A DNA stretch of 26,500 nt, taken from NCBI GenBank assembly GCA_002418685.1, contig DIEP01000131.1, positions 1 through 26,500 of the forward strand. Direction: 5' to 3'. Below are positions 16,191 to 24,032 of this stretch, one piece after another (within the stretch, counting starts at the first letter, position 1; each line of letters begins with the position of its first letter). The notes beneath the pieces are model-generated. The model was not told the origin of the DNA, searched no databases, and saw nothing but the letters and a program-made list of their open reading frames with translations. Source of the DNA: Ignavibacteria bacterium UBA5771. Its GTDB lineage: Bacteria > Bacteroidota > Ignavibacteria > Kapaibacteriales > UBA2268. The position numbers and the translations under genes were made by a program.

Positions 16191-17077
16191 TGTATTCACA
16201 ACCAACAATCAACTCAAAACAATACCATCAAGCTTCTCAAAAGCTCAGGAACTTTTTCGAACAACGCGGATTTGTGGAAGTAGCTACACAATCACGTTTA
16301 AGCATTCTTTCAGCATGCGAAGATCCGTCAACAATTGCCACATTTCAATATTCAGGTCAAGTTTGGCCCTTGAAGCAAACAGGACAAATGGACCTCGAAT
16401 ACGAATTGCTAACTAATTCGGATTATCCAGGTGTATTTTGCCAATCTACATCATATCGTCAAGAAGCAAACCCAATTCCGGGCAGACACGACCTAATTTT
16501 CCCAATGTTTGAATTCGAAGCACGCGGAGGAATGAATGAATTAATCAACCTTGAAAAAGATCTTTTGAACTATATAGGTTTTCCGAAAGATCTGCTTAAG
16601 TCAGAATTTGTCAAAAGCAAGGCAATCAAGCATTCAGGCGAAGATTACTTTGAAACCAATTATATGGATTTAGCAAAGATATTCGACACAAAGGACATTT
16701 CCGCAACTATTGAAGAGCATATAGGGAAAGAAATTGCACCCGTCCTCTTTTTAGAGAACTTCCCCGAATACACGTCTCCATTTTGGAATATGAAACGCCA
16801 TCCAAATGGAGAAACGGCAAATAAAGTCGATGTTATACTTTATGGAATGGAGACCTTTGGCAGTGCTGAACGAGAAATAGATCCTAACATAATGCTGAAC
16901 CGCTTCCATACTATATCGAATGGAAAGTATTCTGAACTGCTTTATGCACAATTCGGCAGAGCAAGAGTAATGCAAGAGTTGGGAGCATTTTTGGATTTGC
17001 CAATGTCCCCTCGATTTGGTGGAGGAATTGGTATGACTAGGTTTATTCGAGCATTAAATATGCTTGAGCAAGGATAA
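16190..17077 (+). CDS. AsnRS/AspRS-like class II synthetase core without anticodon-binding domain; possibly an asparagine synthetase of the archaeal AS-AR type
   Basis: This 295-residue protein is the catalytic core of the Asp/Asn/Lys class II aminoacyl-tRNA synthetase group, lacking the N-terminal OB-fold that reads the anticodon. Motif 2 is STSYRQEANPIPGRHDLIF with Arg90, Glu92 and Arg99-His100. TFGSAEREID (about 222-231) corresponds to the GGSQRE segment of AsnRS. Motif 3 is RFGGGIGMTRF with Arg284. It is not related to E. coli AsnA. The known archaeal enzyme AS-AR has the same make-up and about this length and makes free asparagine from aspartate, ammonia and ATP; that role is inferred here. 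Other options are a modifying enzyme like EpmA or an orphan paralogue. GGAG lies five bases before the ATG. The upstream leader has two terminators, which fits control of an amino-acid gene. Confidence 0.85.
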   Translation: MYSQPTINSKQYHQASQKLRNFFEQRGFVEVATQSRLSILSACEDPSTIATFQYSGQVWPLKQTGQMDLEYELLTNSDYPGVFCQSTSYRQEANPIPGRHDLIFPMFEFEARGGMNELINLEKDLLNYIGFPKDLLKSEFVKSKAIKHSGEDYFETNYMDLAKIFDTKDISATIEEHIGKEIAPVLFLENFPEYTSPFWNMKRHPNGETANKVDVILYGMETFGSAEREIDPNIMLNRFHTISNGKYSELLYAQFGRARVMQELGAFLDLPMSPRFGGGIGMTRFIRALNMLEQG

Positions 17078-17089
17078 TAATCATAGAAG

Positions 17090-17132
17090 CAGTTGCAGAA
17101 GCAGAAGAGAAATATTACTGCCTCTGCAACTG
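17090..17132. repeat. Interrupted hairpin after the AsnRS-like gene
   Basis: CAGTTGCAG (17090-17098) pairs with CTGCAACTG (17124-17132), and GCAG (17101-17104) with CTGC (17118-17121). This gives a stem of 9 and 4 bp with a small internal loop and a 13-base end loop. It begins 12 bases after the stop codon. No T-run follows, so it is a 3'-end hairpin rather than a classic intrinsic terminator. Confidence 0.6.
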
Positions 17133-17205
17133 TAACTTCCCTACTATTCTTGCAATTGTGAAAAGGATATGAAATTGTAAATTTGGGGCTGGTTTAAAAT
17201 GCTTG

Positions 17206-17278
17206 TAGCGGAGACAGGACTCGAACCTGCAACCTTCGGGTTATGAGCCCGACGAGCGACCAATTGCTCCTCTCCGCG
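17206..17278 (-). tRNA. Initiator tRNA-fMet (anticodon CAT)
   Basis: The reverse strand folds into a full 73-base cloverleaf. Acceptor pairs 2-71 to 7-66 hold, the D stem is GAGC/GCTC, the anticodon stem is TCGGG/CCCGA with loop CTCATAA (anticodon at 17243-17245), and the T stem is GCAGG/CCTGT. Initiator marks are the unpaired 1:72 position, the A11:U24 pair and three G:C pairs (29-31:39-41) next to the anticodon loop, as in E. coli initiator tRNA. Odd points are the C1xU72 mismatch where E. coli has C1xA72, and A8 where U8 is nearly universal. The 3' CCA is not encoded. It lies alone between two protein genes. Confidence 0.93.
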
Positions 17279-17339
17279 ATTTAATTATTTACAAAATTAC
17301 AAAATTCTTTGAAATTAACAATATTTACTAACTCTTAAA

Positions 17340-18095
17340 TCATAATTCAAAATTTGCTGTTAATTTATAGTAATCTTTGAAAGTCTTTTTATTGCTCGGC
17401 AATGTTTTATCGAGATAATCAATTAAATCAACACCTGCCGAAAACCACAGATAGTTATTCCTGACTTTCACTTTCAAAGATGGTCCTAACCATAAAAAGA
17501 CAGAATAAAGATCCGACCAATTATTAGTAAATTCCTTAATCAAATATTGATCCATATAAATTCCAAAATTGAGCAAATCACTAACGCTATATTCAGCATT
17601 TGCCATCCATTCCATCTGGTCTAAATATACACGTTTATTGCTCTCTTTCCGTAGCGATTTCCAATATATTCCCATTCCTTCAACATGTATTTTATCAAAT
17701 AGATCAACATCAACAGTTAATGATGGGACAATGTTATCCCCTACTACAAGCCTGCCGCCTCCACTCTGGAAATTCCCGCTTCCTATCCCAATTGACGGAG
17801 TTAGAACCAAATCACCTGAAAAAAATTTGAAATCCAAACCAATTCCAAATTCTGACGCTATCTCTGATGAATCATCTTTAATTCCACTCACCCAAAATGT
17901 TGTATAAAAATTTAAATCAATATTTTTTGATAAGCTATGATAAATATAAATTTCAGGATAGAATCCAAAAATGGGGTCAAGATTCAAATCAACAATGAAT
18001 TTGTCGCTTTTTTCTTCTACTTTTTGCTGTGCTTCAAGAGTTAGGGAAGAAAAAATTAAAATGAATATTATATTAAAATAGTATTTATGTTTCAT
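17340..18095 (-). CDS. Predicted outer-membrane beta-barrel protein, unknown function
   Basis: This 251-residue protein begins with a signal peptide (about 1-22, ending FSSLTLEAQQ). The rest consists of alternating hydrophobic and polar strands with many aromatic residues, such as FGIGLDFKFFSGDLVLTPSI, NIVPSLTVDVDLFDKIHVEG and LWLGPSLKVKVRNNYLWFSA, and ends in a strand at the C-terminus (YYKLTANFEL). This is the layout of a small 8-12-strand outer-membrane barrel. I do not recognise a named family with certainty. The length is complete, and no catalytic motif is visible. It faces away from the PspC gene, with about 88 bases between the two starts, and follows the tRNA gene on the same strand by over 60 bases. 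Transport, adhesion or a structural role are all possible. Confidence 0.75.
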   Translation of the reverse strand: MKHKYYFNIIFILIFSSLTLEAQQKVEEKSDKFIVDLNLDPIFGFYPEIYIYHSLSKNIDLNFYTTFWVSGIKDDSSEIASEFGIGLDFKFFSGDLVLTPSIGIGSGNFQSGGGRLVVGDNIVPSLTVDVDLFDKIHVEGMGIYWKSLRKESNKRVYLDQMEWMANAEYSVSDLLNFGIYMDQYLIKEFTNNWSDLYSVFLWLGPSLKVKVRNNYLWFSAGVDLIDYLDKTLPSNKKTFKDYYKLTANFEL

Positions 18096-18183
18096 AAAAA
18101 AATTGCAAATTAAGGAAATTTTAGAATTATTTTGAAACTTATTCCAAGAGAACTCGTAATAAATTCTAAAAAAAGGATTGAAA

Positions 18184-18654
18184 ATGAAAATTGTTCAAAG
18201 ATCTCGACGGCATCGAATAATTGGTGGTGTTTGCGGTGGTATTGGAGAATATTTCGATATCGACCCCTTATTCATTAGGGTGTTGTTTGTGGTTTTCACT
18301 TGTCTCTATGGTGTTGGAGTTATTGTTTATATAGTTCTATGGATCATTACTCCTTCAGCGCCATTAGAAACTGCATATAACGAGGCGGGGACTGCTACTC
18401 AACCGCAAACTGAATACGAAACCGAAAATGCTCAGCGTAGTGATTTAAATCAAATGCCATCGCAAAATTCTGAGAGAGCAAATAAGAATCGCTTTCTAAT
18501 TGGGTTAATCCTTATTATCATTGGTGCATTAATCTTGGTTAATGAATTGCTACCATATATTAATGGAGAATATATTTGGAGTGCTCTTTTCATTATAGTC
18601 GGAGTTTATTTAATAATTCTTTCATTAAGGGGTAAAAAATCTGATGAAAATTAA
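18184..18654 (+). CDS. PspC-domain membrane protein with LiaF-type transmembrane region
   Basis: This 156-residue protein starts with a PspC domain: RRHRIIGGVCGGIGEYFDID (about 7-26), then IRVLFVVFTCLYGVGVIVYIVLWIITP, which holds the family's membrane helix and ends in the typical W-I-x-x-P. A polar linker (about 60-100) leads to two more helices (RFLIGLILIIIGALILVNEL and WSALFIIVGVYLIILSL) resembling the LiaI/LiaF-like membrane region (DUF5668). PspC proteins take part in envelope-stress responses; no pspA or pspB-like gene is next to it. A TTG six bases upstream gives a longer frame, but AGGA at 18174-18177 abuts that codon and is correctly spaced from the ATG at 18184. It overlaps the next gene by 11 bases, so the two are translated as a pair. 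Confidence 0.92.
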   Translation: MKIVQRSRRHRIIGGVCGGIGEYFDIDPLFIRVLFVVFTCLYGVGVIVYIVLWIITPSAPLETAYNEAGTATQPQTEYETENAQRSDLNQMPSQNSERANKNRFLIGLILIIIGALILVNELLPYINGEYIWSALFIIVGVYLIILSLRGKKSDEN

Positions 18655-18928
18655 ATTTATTTTTTGGGGAACTTTCCTTGTATCCTTGGGAATATTACTC
18701 CTGCTTTCCGAACTTGACATATATTTTATCCATAACATTAGTTGGCATATTTTAGTCAGTATTGTATTAATAATATGGGGAACTTATTATATTTTTCAAA
18801 AAAATCAAATTGCAAGAATTTTATTGATAATTGCACTTTCCATTTCTATTTCTTTGACTGCTTTTAAATTCACAGAGAATATATTTGATTGCAATAATCA
18901 TCCAAAAATGTTTTTCAATTATCAATAA
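18644..18928 (+). CDS. Small membrane protein, LiaI/LiaF-like transmembrane region
   Basis: This 94-residue protein has three hydrophobic segments: FIFWGTFLVSLGILLLLSEL (about 5-24), WHILVSIVLIIWGTYYIFQ (about 34-52) and ARILLIIALSISISLTAF (about 57-74). The first two follow the F-x-G-L-I-L-I-x-x-G-x-L-L-L-N-x-L pattern shared with the C-terminal helices of the preceding PspC protein, so the two are related in this part. A short polar tail with one Cys ends the protein. It overlaps the PspC gene by 11 bases, which suggests the two proteins act together in the inner membrane. No more exact role can be given. Confidence 0.8.
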   Translation: MKIKFIFWGTFLVSLGILLLLSELDIYFIHNISWHILVSIVLIIWGTYYIFQKNQIARILLIIALSISISLTAFKFTENIFDCNNHPKMFFNYQ

Positions 18929-18961
18929 AATTGTAATTTGCTAATTTTTTACGGTGCAGTT

Positions 18962-21900
18962 ATGAAATTTTTAAAATATTATATTTTCACAATATTAATA
19001 CTCATATTATTTACAAGTCCAACTTTCTCGCAAAAGAAGAAAGCTGCTGAAAAAATAGAAGAAAAAAAAGAATTACTAACATCCACGACTGTCCAAGATT
19101 TAAAATTACGGTTAATTGGTCCTGGCGTAATTTCAGGACGAATTGGCGATTTTGCTGTCGACCCCAACAATCATTCAATTATTTATGTTGCTGTTGCTTC
19201 GGGTGGAGTATGGAAAACCACAAATTCAGGTATTACTTTTGAACCAATTTTCGATAATGAGGGTTCGTTTTCAATAGGATGCATAACTCTTGATCCCAAT
19301 AATTCTCATATTGTTTGGGTTGGATCAGGCGAAAACAATAGTCAGCGAAGTGTGGGCTATGGTGATGGAATATATAAATCGCTCGATGGTGGGAAGACTT
19401 GGAACAATATGGGATTGAAAAATTCCGAACATATTGGCAAAATAATAGTCGACCCGAGAAATTCTAATGTTGTTTATGCAGCAGCACAAGGACCTCTTTG
19501 GGCATCGGGTGGAGATAGAGGATTATATAAAACGATAGATGGAGGCGAGAAATGGGAGCAAGTTCTTAAAATAAGCGACTGGACCGGCGTTTCTGATATT
19601 GCAATCGACCCGCGAAATCCTGACGTAATTTACGCTACTTCTTATCAAAGGGCAAGGACTGTTTGGACATTAATCGACGGAGGACCTGAAAGTGCAATTT
19701 ACAAATCTACTGATGGAGCAAAAACTTGGAATAAATTAGCAAATGGGCTTCCAAGTGGAGATATTGGACGCATTGGAATAGCAGTATCTCCTGCGAACCC
19801 CGATTATGTCTATTCTGTTATTGAAACAGCAGGTTCACAAAATGGTATATATCGTTCGACTGATAGAGGTGCATCTTGGGAAAAACGCAATAGTTGGATT
19901 TCAGGTTCACCGCAATATTATCAAGAAATAGTATGCGATCCAATTGATCCCAACAAAGCTTATTTCCCCGATACATACACGAAAGTAACGACAGATGGAG
20001 CGAAAACACTTGCAACAGTCGGACTGAAATATCGGCATGTTGACGACCATGCAATATGGATTGATCCTGAGAATACTCGCCATTTTATGATTGGTGGTGA
20101 TGGTGGCATTTACGAAACTTATGATGATGCAGCAAATTGGCGTTTCTTTGCACATTTGCCACTCGGACAATTTTATCGTATTCAAGCTGATAATAAGGAA
20201 CCCTTTTATTGGGTTTATGGCGGAACTCAAGATAATAATTCTTGGGGAGGTCCTTCCCAAACAAATAATACGGGCGGAATCACAAATGATGAGTGGTTTC
20301 AAATTGTTGGCGGTGATGGTTATGAAGCCCAAATCGACCCAACTGACCCAAATATTGTCTATGGCGAATTTCAATATGGCGGTGTGGTTAGAATGGATCG
20401 AAAAAATGGAGAAGTTAAATTTATCCAGCCACAGCCTAAAAAAGACGAAATGGTGCGCTTCAATTGGGACACTCCATTATTAATAAGCAAGCATAATCCT
20501 AAAACAATTTATATTGCTGCAAATGTTTTGTTTAAAAGCACCGACAGAGGCGATACTTGGGAGACAATCAGCCCTGACTTGACACGCCAAATCGACCGCA
20601 ATAAGCTCAAGATTATGGATAAAGTTTGGAATGCTGATGCTGTAGCAAAAAATGCCTCTACGTCTTTATATGGAAACATTGTCTCATTATGCGAATCGCC
20701 TTTAAATGAGAACGTAATTTATGTTGGAACAGATGATGGTTTAATTCAAGTGACAGAAGATGGCGGTAAAAATTGGACAAAAATCGAAAAAGCTGATGGT
20801 TTATCTGATCTAATTTATGTCAGTGATCTTTTTGCCTCACAATTCAATGAAAATACAGTTTATGCAACTTTTGATAATCACAAAACGGGAGATTTCAAAC
20901 CTTATATTTTCAAAAGCAATGATAAGGGCAAAACTTGGACTTCCATTAGTTCTAATTTACCTGAGCGCGGAACAGTTTATACAATTGCAGAGGATTTTGT
21001 AGATCAAAATTTGTTATTTGTTGGAACCGAATTCGGGCTATTCTTCACAAATGACGGCGGAAATAAATGGGTGCAACTTAAAGGCGATTTCCCAACAATA
21101 AATGTTCGCGACCTTGACATACAAACAAGAGAAAACGATTTAATTGTTGCAACTTTTGGTCGAGGAGTTTATATTCTTGATAATTATTCTCCGTTAAGAT
21201 TTTTGACAAAAGATAATCTTGAGAAAGAAGCAGTTATATTTCCCGTAAAAGATGCAAAAATGTATGTGATGGATGAATCAAAGGCAAAATTCTCATTGGG
21301 AGGTTCATTCTACCGAGCAGATAATCCCCCATTTGGTGCAACTTTTACTTATTATTTAAAAGAATCTATTAAAACACAAAAAGCCAATAGAATTGAAATT
21401 GAAAAAGAATCTGCGAAAAAAGGTGAGGAAGCTCCTTATCCAACTCTTGAACAATTAACAAAAGAGGACCTTGAAGAAACACCATATTTGCTTTTTTCTA
21501 TATTTGACCAAAGTAATAAACTTGTCCGTAATATGACTGTTCCAGCAGCAGCGGGTGTACATAGAATTTCGTGGGATTTGCGTTATCCTGATTTATCTCC
21601 TGTTAGTAAAAATACTGATGTCAATAAAAATTCGGGATTCCCTGTTCTTCCGGGAAAATATAATGTGACAATGAGCAAAGTAATTGATGGAAATTCAACA
21701 CAAATCGCCGGACCGATTGAATTTGAAGTTAAACATCTGAATAATGCAACATTGCCAATTGCAAATCGCACAGAATTAGTAGCATTCCAACAAAATGTCG
21801 CAAAACTTCAGCAAGCAGTGTTGGGCACAAATTCTTATTATGATCAACTACTGAGCCAAGTCGATTTGATGAAAAAAGCTATTTTAAATTCTCCAAATAT

Positions 21901-22234
21901 TGACAATAAATTATACAGTCAATTACGGCAGTCAGAAATTGATTTGAAAATGCTTGGTATTAAATTGAAGGGCAATAAAACTATCGAAGAACACAGTGAA
22001 AACCAAACACCATCTATTAATGATAGGCTTAACTATGTTATCTGGGTAGTTTGGGATTTAGATTCTGCACCAACCTCAACAGCACGGGATAGTTATAACA
22101 TTGCTTCAGATCAATTGAAGGAATTCTTGCGTCAAATGAAATCCATTCAAGATAATCAAGTGCAACCTATTCAAGACGCTCTTCAAAAGGTAGGAGCACC
22201 TTGGACCCCTGGCAGATTTCCTATTTGGGAATAA
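18962..22234 (+). CDS. Exported BNR/Asp-box repeat protein of the VPS10/sortilin-like family
   Basis: From the ATG at 18962 this is 1090 residues. A TTG 24 bases upstream opens the frame but is less likely, because the signal peptide (MKFLKYYIFTILILILFTSPTFSQ) starts at this Met. The first 750 or so residues form one or two beta-propellers, with about ten Asp-box motifs such as SLDGGKTW, TIDGGEKW, STDGAKTW, STDRGASW, STDRGDTW, TEDGGKNW and SNDKGKTW, and repeated blade starts of the form DPRNPDVIYA. The C-terminal third has a charged linker, a beta-rich piece (GVHRISWDLRYPDL, PVLPGKYNVTMSK) and a helical bundle. It ends GRFPIWE without a type IX sorting domain, so it is probably periplasmic or outer-membrane associated. 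Such proteins are often labelled glycosyl hydrolase, but the Asp boxes are structural and no sialidase active site was found. Its function is unknown. Confidence 0.9.
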   Translation: MKFLKYYIFTILILILFTSPTFSQKKKAAEKIEEKKELLTSTTVQDLKLRLIGPGVISGRIGDFAVDPNNHSIIYVAVASGGVWKTTNSGITFEPIFDNEGSFSIGCITLDPNNSHIVWVGSGENNSQRSVGYGDGIYKSLDGGKTWNNMGLKNSEHIGKIIVDPRNSNVVYAAAQGPLWASGGDRGLYKTIDGGEKWEQVLKISDWTGVSDIAIDPRNPDVIYATSYQRARTVWTLIDGGPESAIYKSTDGAKTWNKLANGLPSGDIGRIGIAVSPANPDYVYSVIETAGSQNGIYRSTDRGASWEKRNSWISGSPQYYQEIVCDPIDPNKAYFPDTYTKVTTDGAKTLATVGLKYRHVDDHAIWIDPENTRHFMIGGDGGIYETYDDAANWRFFAHLPLGQFYRIQADNKEPFYWVYGGTQDNNSWGGPSQTNNTGGITNDEWFQIVGGDGYEAQIDPTDPNIVYGEFQYGGVVRMDRKNGEVKFIQPQPKKDEMVRFNWDTPLLISKHNPKTIYIAANVLFKSTDRGDTWETISPDLTRQIDRNKLKIMDKVWNADAVAKNASTSLYGNIVSLCESPLNENVIYVGTDDGLIQVTEDGGKNWTKIEKADGLSDLIYVSDLFASQFNENTVYATFDNHKTGDFKPYIFKSNDKGKTWTSISSNLPERGTVYTIAEDFVDQNLLFVGTEFGLFFTNDGGNKWVQLKGDFPTINVRDLDIQTRENDLIVATFGRGVYILDNYSPLRFLTKDNLEKEAVIFPVKDAKMYVMDESKAKFSLGGSFYRADNPPFGATFTYYLKESIKTQKANRIEIEKESAKKGEEAPYPTLEQLTKEDLEETPYLLFSIFDQSNKLVRNMTVPAAAGVHRISWDLRYPDLSPVSKNTDVNKNSGFPVLPGKYNVTMSKVIDGNSTQIAGPIEFEVKHLNNATLPIANRTELVAFQQNVAKLQQAVLGTNSYYDQLLSQVDLMKKAILNSPNIDNKLYSQLRQSEIDLKMLGIKLKGNKTIEEHSENQTPSINDRLNYVIWVVWDLDSAPTSTARDSYNIASDQLKEFLRQMKSIQDNQVQPIQDALQKVGAPWTPGRFPIWE

Positions 22235-22327
22235 AGGATAAAAAAGGGGCAAAAATCTTAGAAGGATTATTATTGATTTTTATTAGATTAAAATAGAACG
22301 AGCAACAAATGTTAATATAAATTGCAT

Positions 22328-22354
22328 TGCTTTATTAGAAGCATTGTAGTTTTT
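22328..22354 (+). terminator. Weak candidate terminator after the BNR-repeat gene
   Basis: TGCTT (22328-22332) pairs with AAGCA (22339-22343) around a 6-base loop, and five T follow at 22350-22354 after a short gap. The stem is short and AT-rich. It lies in the 133 bases between two convergent genes, where a terminator is expected. Confidence 0.3.
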
Positions 22355-22367
22355 GGGACAAATTGTT

Positions 22368-23039
22368 TTAGAAGGGAAGATATAGCTCTTCATCATTTTG
22401 GTCTAATCTTATAGCTTCCATTTTTTCAGCGGGATATGGTTCAAGCATTGATTTTATTTGAGATGCTCCGAGAGTATTATCGAACCACATATCTTCATCG
22501 TTTTTATCAATAATTATGGGCATTCGTTTTTTTGTGTTATGAATAACTTCCAAAAGAGAATTTGCAACTGTTGTAATAATTGAAAAAGTATTAATTATTT
22601 CACCTGTCTCGGGATTCACCCATTGGTCCCACACACCTCCAAGTCCAAAGAGTTCCTCATCTTTCAATTTTAATAAATAAGGAATATTTTCATTCCAAAG
22701 ATGTTGCCATTCATAAAAGCCCGTTGCAGGAATTATGCATCTTTGTGAAAAAATGATATTTTTAAATGATTTTCTATCGAAAATTGTTTCAGAACGTGCA
22801 TTAGCTGTTCGAGCATGCATTTTCTTGCCTGTATGTTCTGAATCAATCCAAGAAGGAATAAGTCCCCATCTGAAAAATTTAATTACGTTGGATCTATCCT
22901 TTATTATAACAGGCAATTCTTTTTCTTCAAATGCTGATATTTTTATAAAAGAGTTGTATTTTTCTTTTTCTAAAATTTCCGCGTTGAATCGTTTTTGTAA
23001 TTTTATTGCATCCTCGGCAAGTGAATAATAATAGCACAT
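22368..23039 (-). CDS. SRAP domain protein (YedK/HMCES type), abasic-site crosslinking
   Basis: This 223-residue protein has the normal length and all marks of the SRAP family. It binds single-stranded DNA with an abasic site and forms a thiazolidine crosslink through Cys2, shielding the lesion. Cys2 follows the initiator Met (MCYYYSL). Asn80 lies in ARTANARSET, Glu110 in RCIIPATGFYEWQ and His167 in VIHNTKKRMPII; these match the E. coli YedK residues C2, N75, E105 and H160. WGLIPSW near 58-64 is also typical. The start is certain because Cys2 must be exposed after Met removal. It lies 56 bases after the transporter gene on the same strand, with no evident functional link. Confidence 0.95.
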   Translation of the reverse strand: MCYYYSLAEDAIKLQKRFNAEILEKEKYNSFIKISAFEEKELPVIIKDRSNVIKFFRWGLIPSWIDSEHTGKKMHARTANARSETIFDRKSFKNIIFSQRCIIPATGFYEWQHLWNENIPYLLKLKDEELFGLGGVWDQWVNPETGEIINTFSIITTVANSLLEVIHNTKKRMPIIIDKNDEDMWFDNTLGASQIKSMLEPYPAEKMEAIRLDQNDEELYLPF

Positions 23040-23095
23040 TTTTATAATTAAATATAATATACAAAAATAAATAATAAAAATGTAATAGAATGATT

Positions 23096-23743
23096 TTATT
23101 CAATAAAAAAAGTAAATACACCTAAAAGGATAAGAATAATTCCGCTAACCATTTTTGAGTGATGGTCCATAAAATGAAGGTTGATCTTCTTTGCTCCCCT
23201 CATTGTAAGATTCACCAGCAAAAGCATTCCCGAAAGAGTGATGACAAAATAAACAATTGAAACAATCCCAATACCAATCCATCCCGCGGTGCTTGCTGAA
23301 AAGTAATAGGCTTCAATTTCAATACATGGCGAGAAAAACATTGCTACCGCAAGAGAAGTGATTATAGCCGCTTTATTCTTATTTTTCTGCTGGATTAATT
23401 TTTCAGTATTAATATGCTCGTGATGATGATGCTTCCGATTTTCTCTTTGATCAGCAAAAATATAGATTACACCTAAAATCAATAATACTAATGGCGCTGC
23501 TACTTTCGTAATAAATGCATAAGATGATGATAATGCATAACCAAATATTCCAATTATTACACCAACAATAAGAGTACTTAGAATATGGGCTGTCCCAGCA
23601 ATTGCAGTAACAGACATTGCCTCACGAATAGACCAATTTTCGGATCTACTGATAGCAACAATACTTAACCAGTGATTGGGAATTGAGGCATGAACAAGAC
23701 TTAACAGGATGCTCCCAATAAAAATCTGAAACAAAGAATTCAT
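23096..23743 (-). CDS. NicO/RcnA-like (LysE superfamily) membrane protein, probable metal-ion transporter
   Basis: This 215-residue protein has about six membrane segments and no signal peptide beyond the first helix. Helix 1 contains LVHASIPNHWL with His18 and His24, resembling the H-A-x-D-P-D-H metal motif of nickel/cobalt transporters though with Ile and Asn in place of the acidic pattern. A cytoplasmic-type loop between helices 3 and 4 is His-rich (KHHHHEH, residues 104-110), as in RcnA and other divalent metal exporters. The fourth helix has MFFSPCIEIEAYYFSAS with Cys140 and Glu residues that could be ligands. Export or uptake of a divalent metal is a fair inference, but the metal and direction cannot be told. 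The SRAP gene follows by 56 bases. Confidence 0.72.
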   Translation of the reverse strand: MNSLFQIFIGSILLSLVHASIPNHWLSIVAISRSENWSIREAMSVTAIAGTAHILSTLIVGVIIGIFGYALSSSYAFITKVAAPLVLLILGVIYIFADQRENRKHHHHEHINTEKLIQQKNKNKAAIITSLAVAMFFSPCIEIEAYYFSASTAGWIGIGIVSIVYFVITLSGMLLLVNLTMRGAKKINLHFMDHHSKMVSGIILILLGVFTFFIE

Positions 23744-24032
23744 TATGCTTAATTAAATTGTGATTCGTTGAAATAAAATATAAGATAGACTTTCAAAATT
23801 AGAAATTATTGAATTAGTAATTTTGTATTTTGTTAAGATTGATTAATTTTGTTTTAAAGAAATGATAATAATTCGTTGAAGAAATTGCATTCATACAGCC
23901 AAGGGACATTGTTAAAATTAGTTATACCCTTATTTCTTATTATTTTAATTTCTGATGAAATTATTCCCATTTCTATTTATCATTTTATAAAAATTTCAAT
24001 TAACAAGCAAATAGAAAGGCAAATTAAGGAAA
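23744..24032. other. AT-rich stretch without a supported gene upstream of the receptor fragment
   Basis: A 64-codon frame opens with TTG at 23876 and runs across the poly-G tract to 24067. It is low-complexity, Ile-rich and does not resemble a TonB-dependent receptor. AAGGA at 24026-24030 looks like a ribosome site but lies only two bases from the ATG at 24033. No receptor plug domain or upstream barrel is seen here. Confidence 0.6.

Noticed and set aside
16190..17077. Naming this gene asnA or epmA
   Set aside because: Its motifs do not follow E. coli AsnA. The TFGSAEREID segment fits AsnRS/AspRS better than the EpmA pattern, so no symbol is given.
17090..17132. Hairpin after the AsnRS-like gene as an intrinsic terminator
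   Set aside because: No T-run follows on either strand, so it is listed only as an inverted repeat.
18938..18961. An eight-codon longer start (TTG) of the BNR-repeat protein
   Set aside because: The signal peptide begins at the ATG at 18962 and the extension would spoil its short basic N-terminus.
18962..22234. Calling the BNR-repeat protein a sialidase or glycosyl hydrolase
   Set aside because: Asp boxes are structural and occur in many propellers. The arginine triad and the Tyr/Glu pair of sialidases could not be found.
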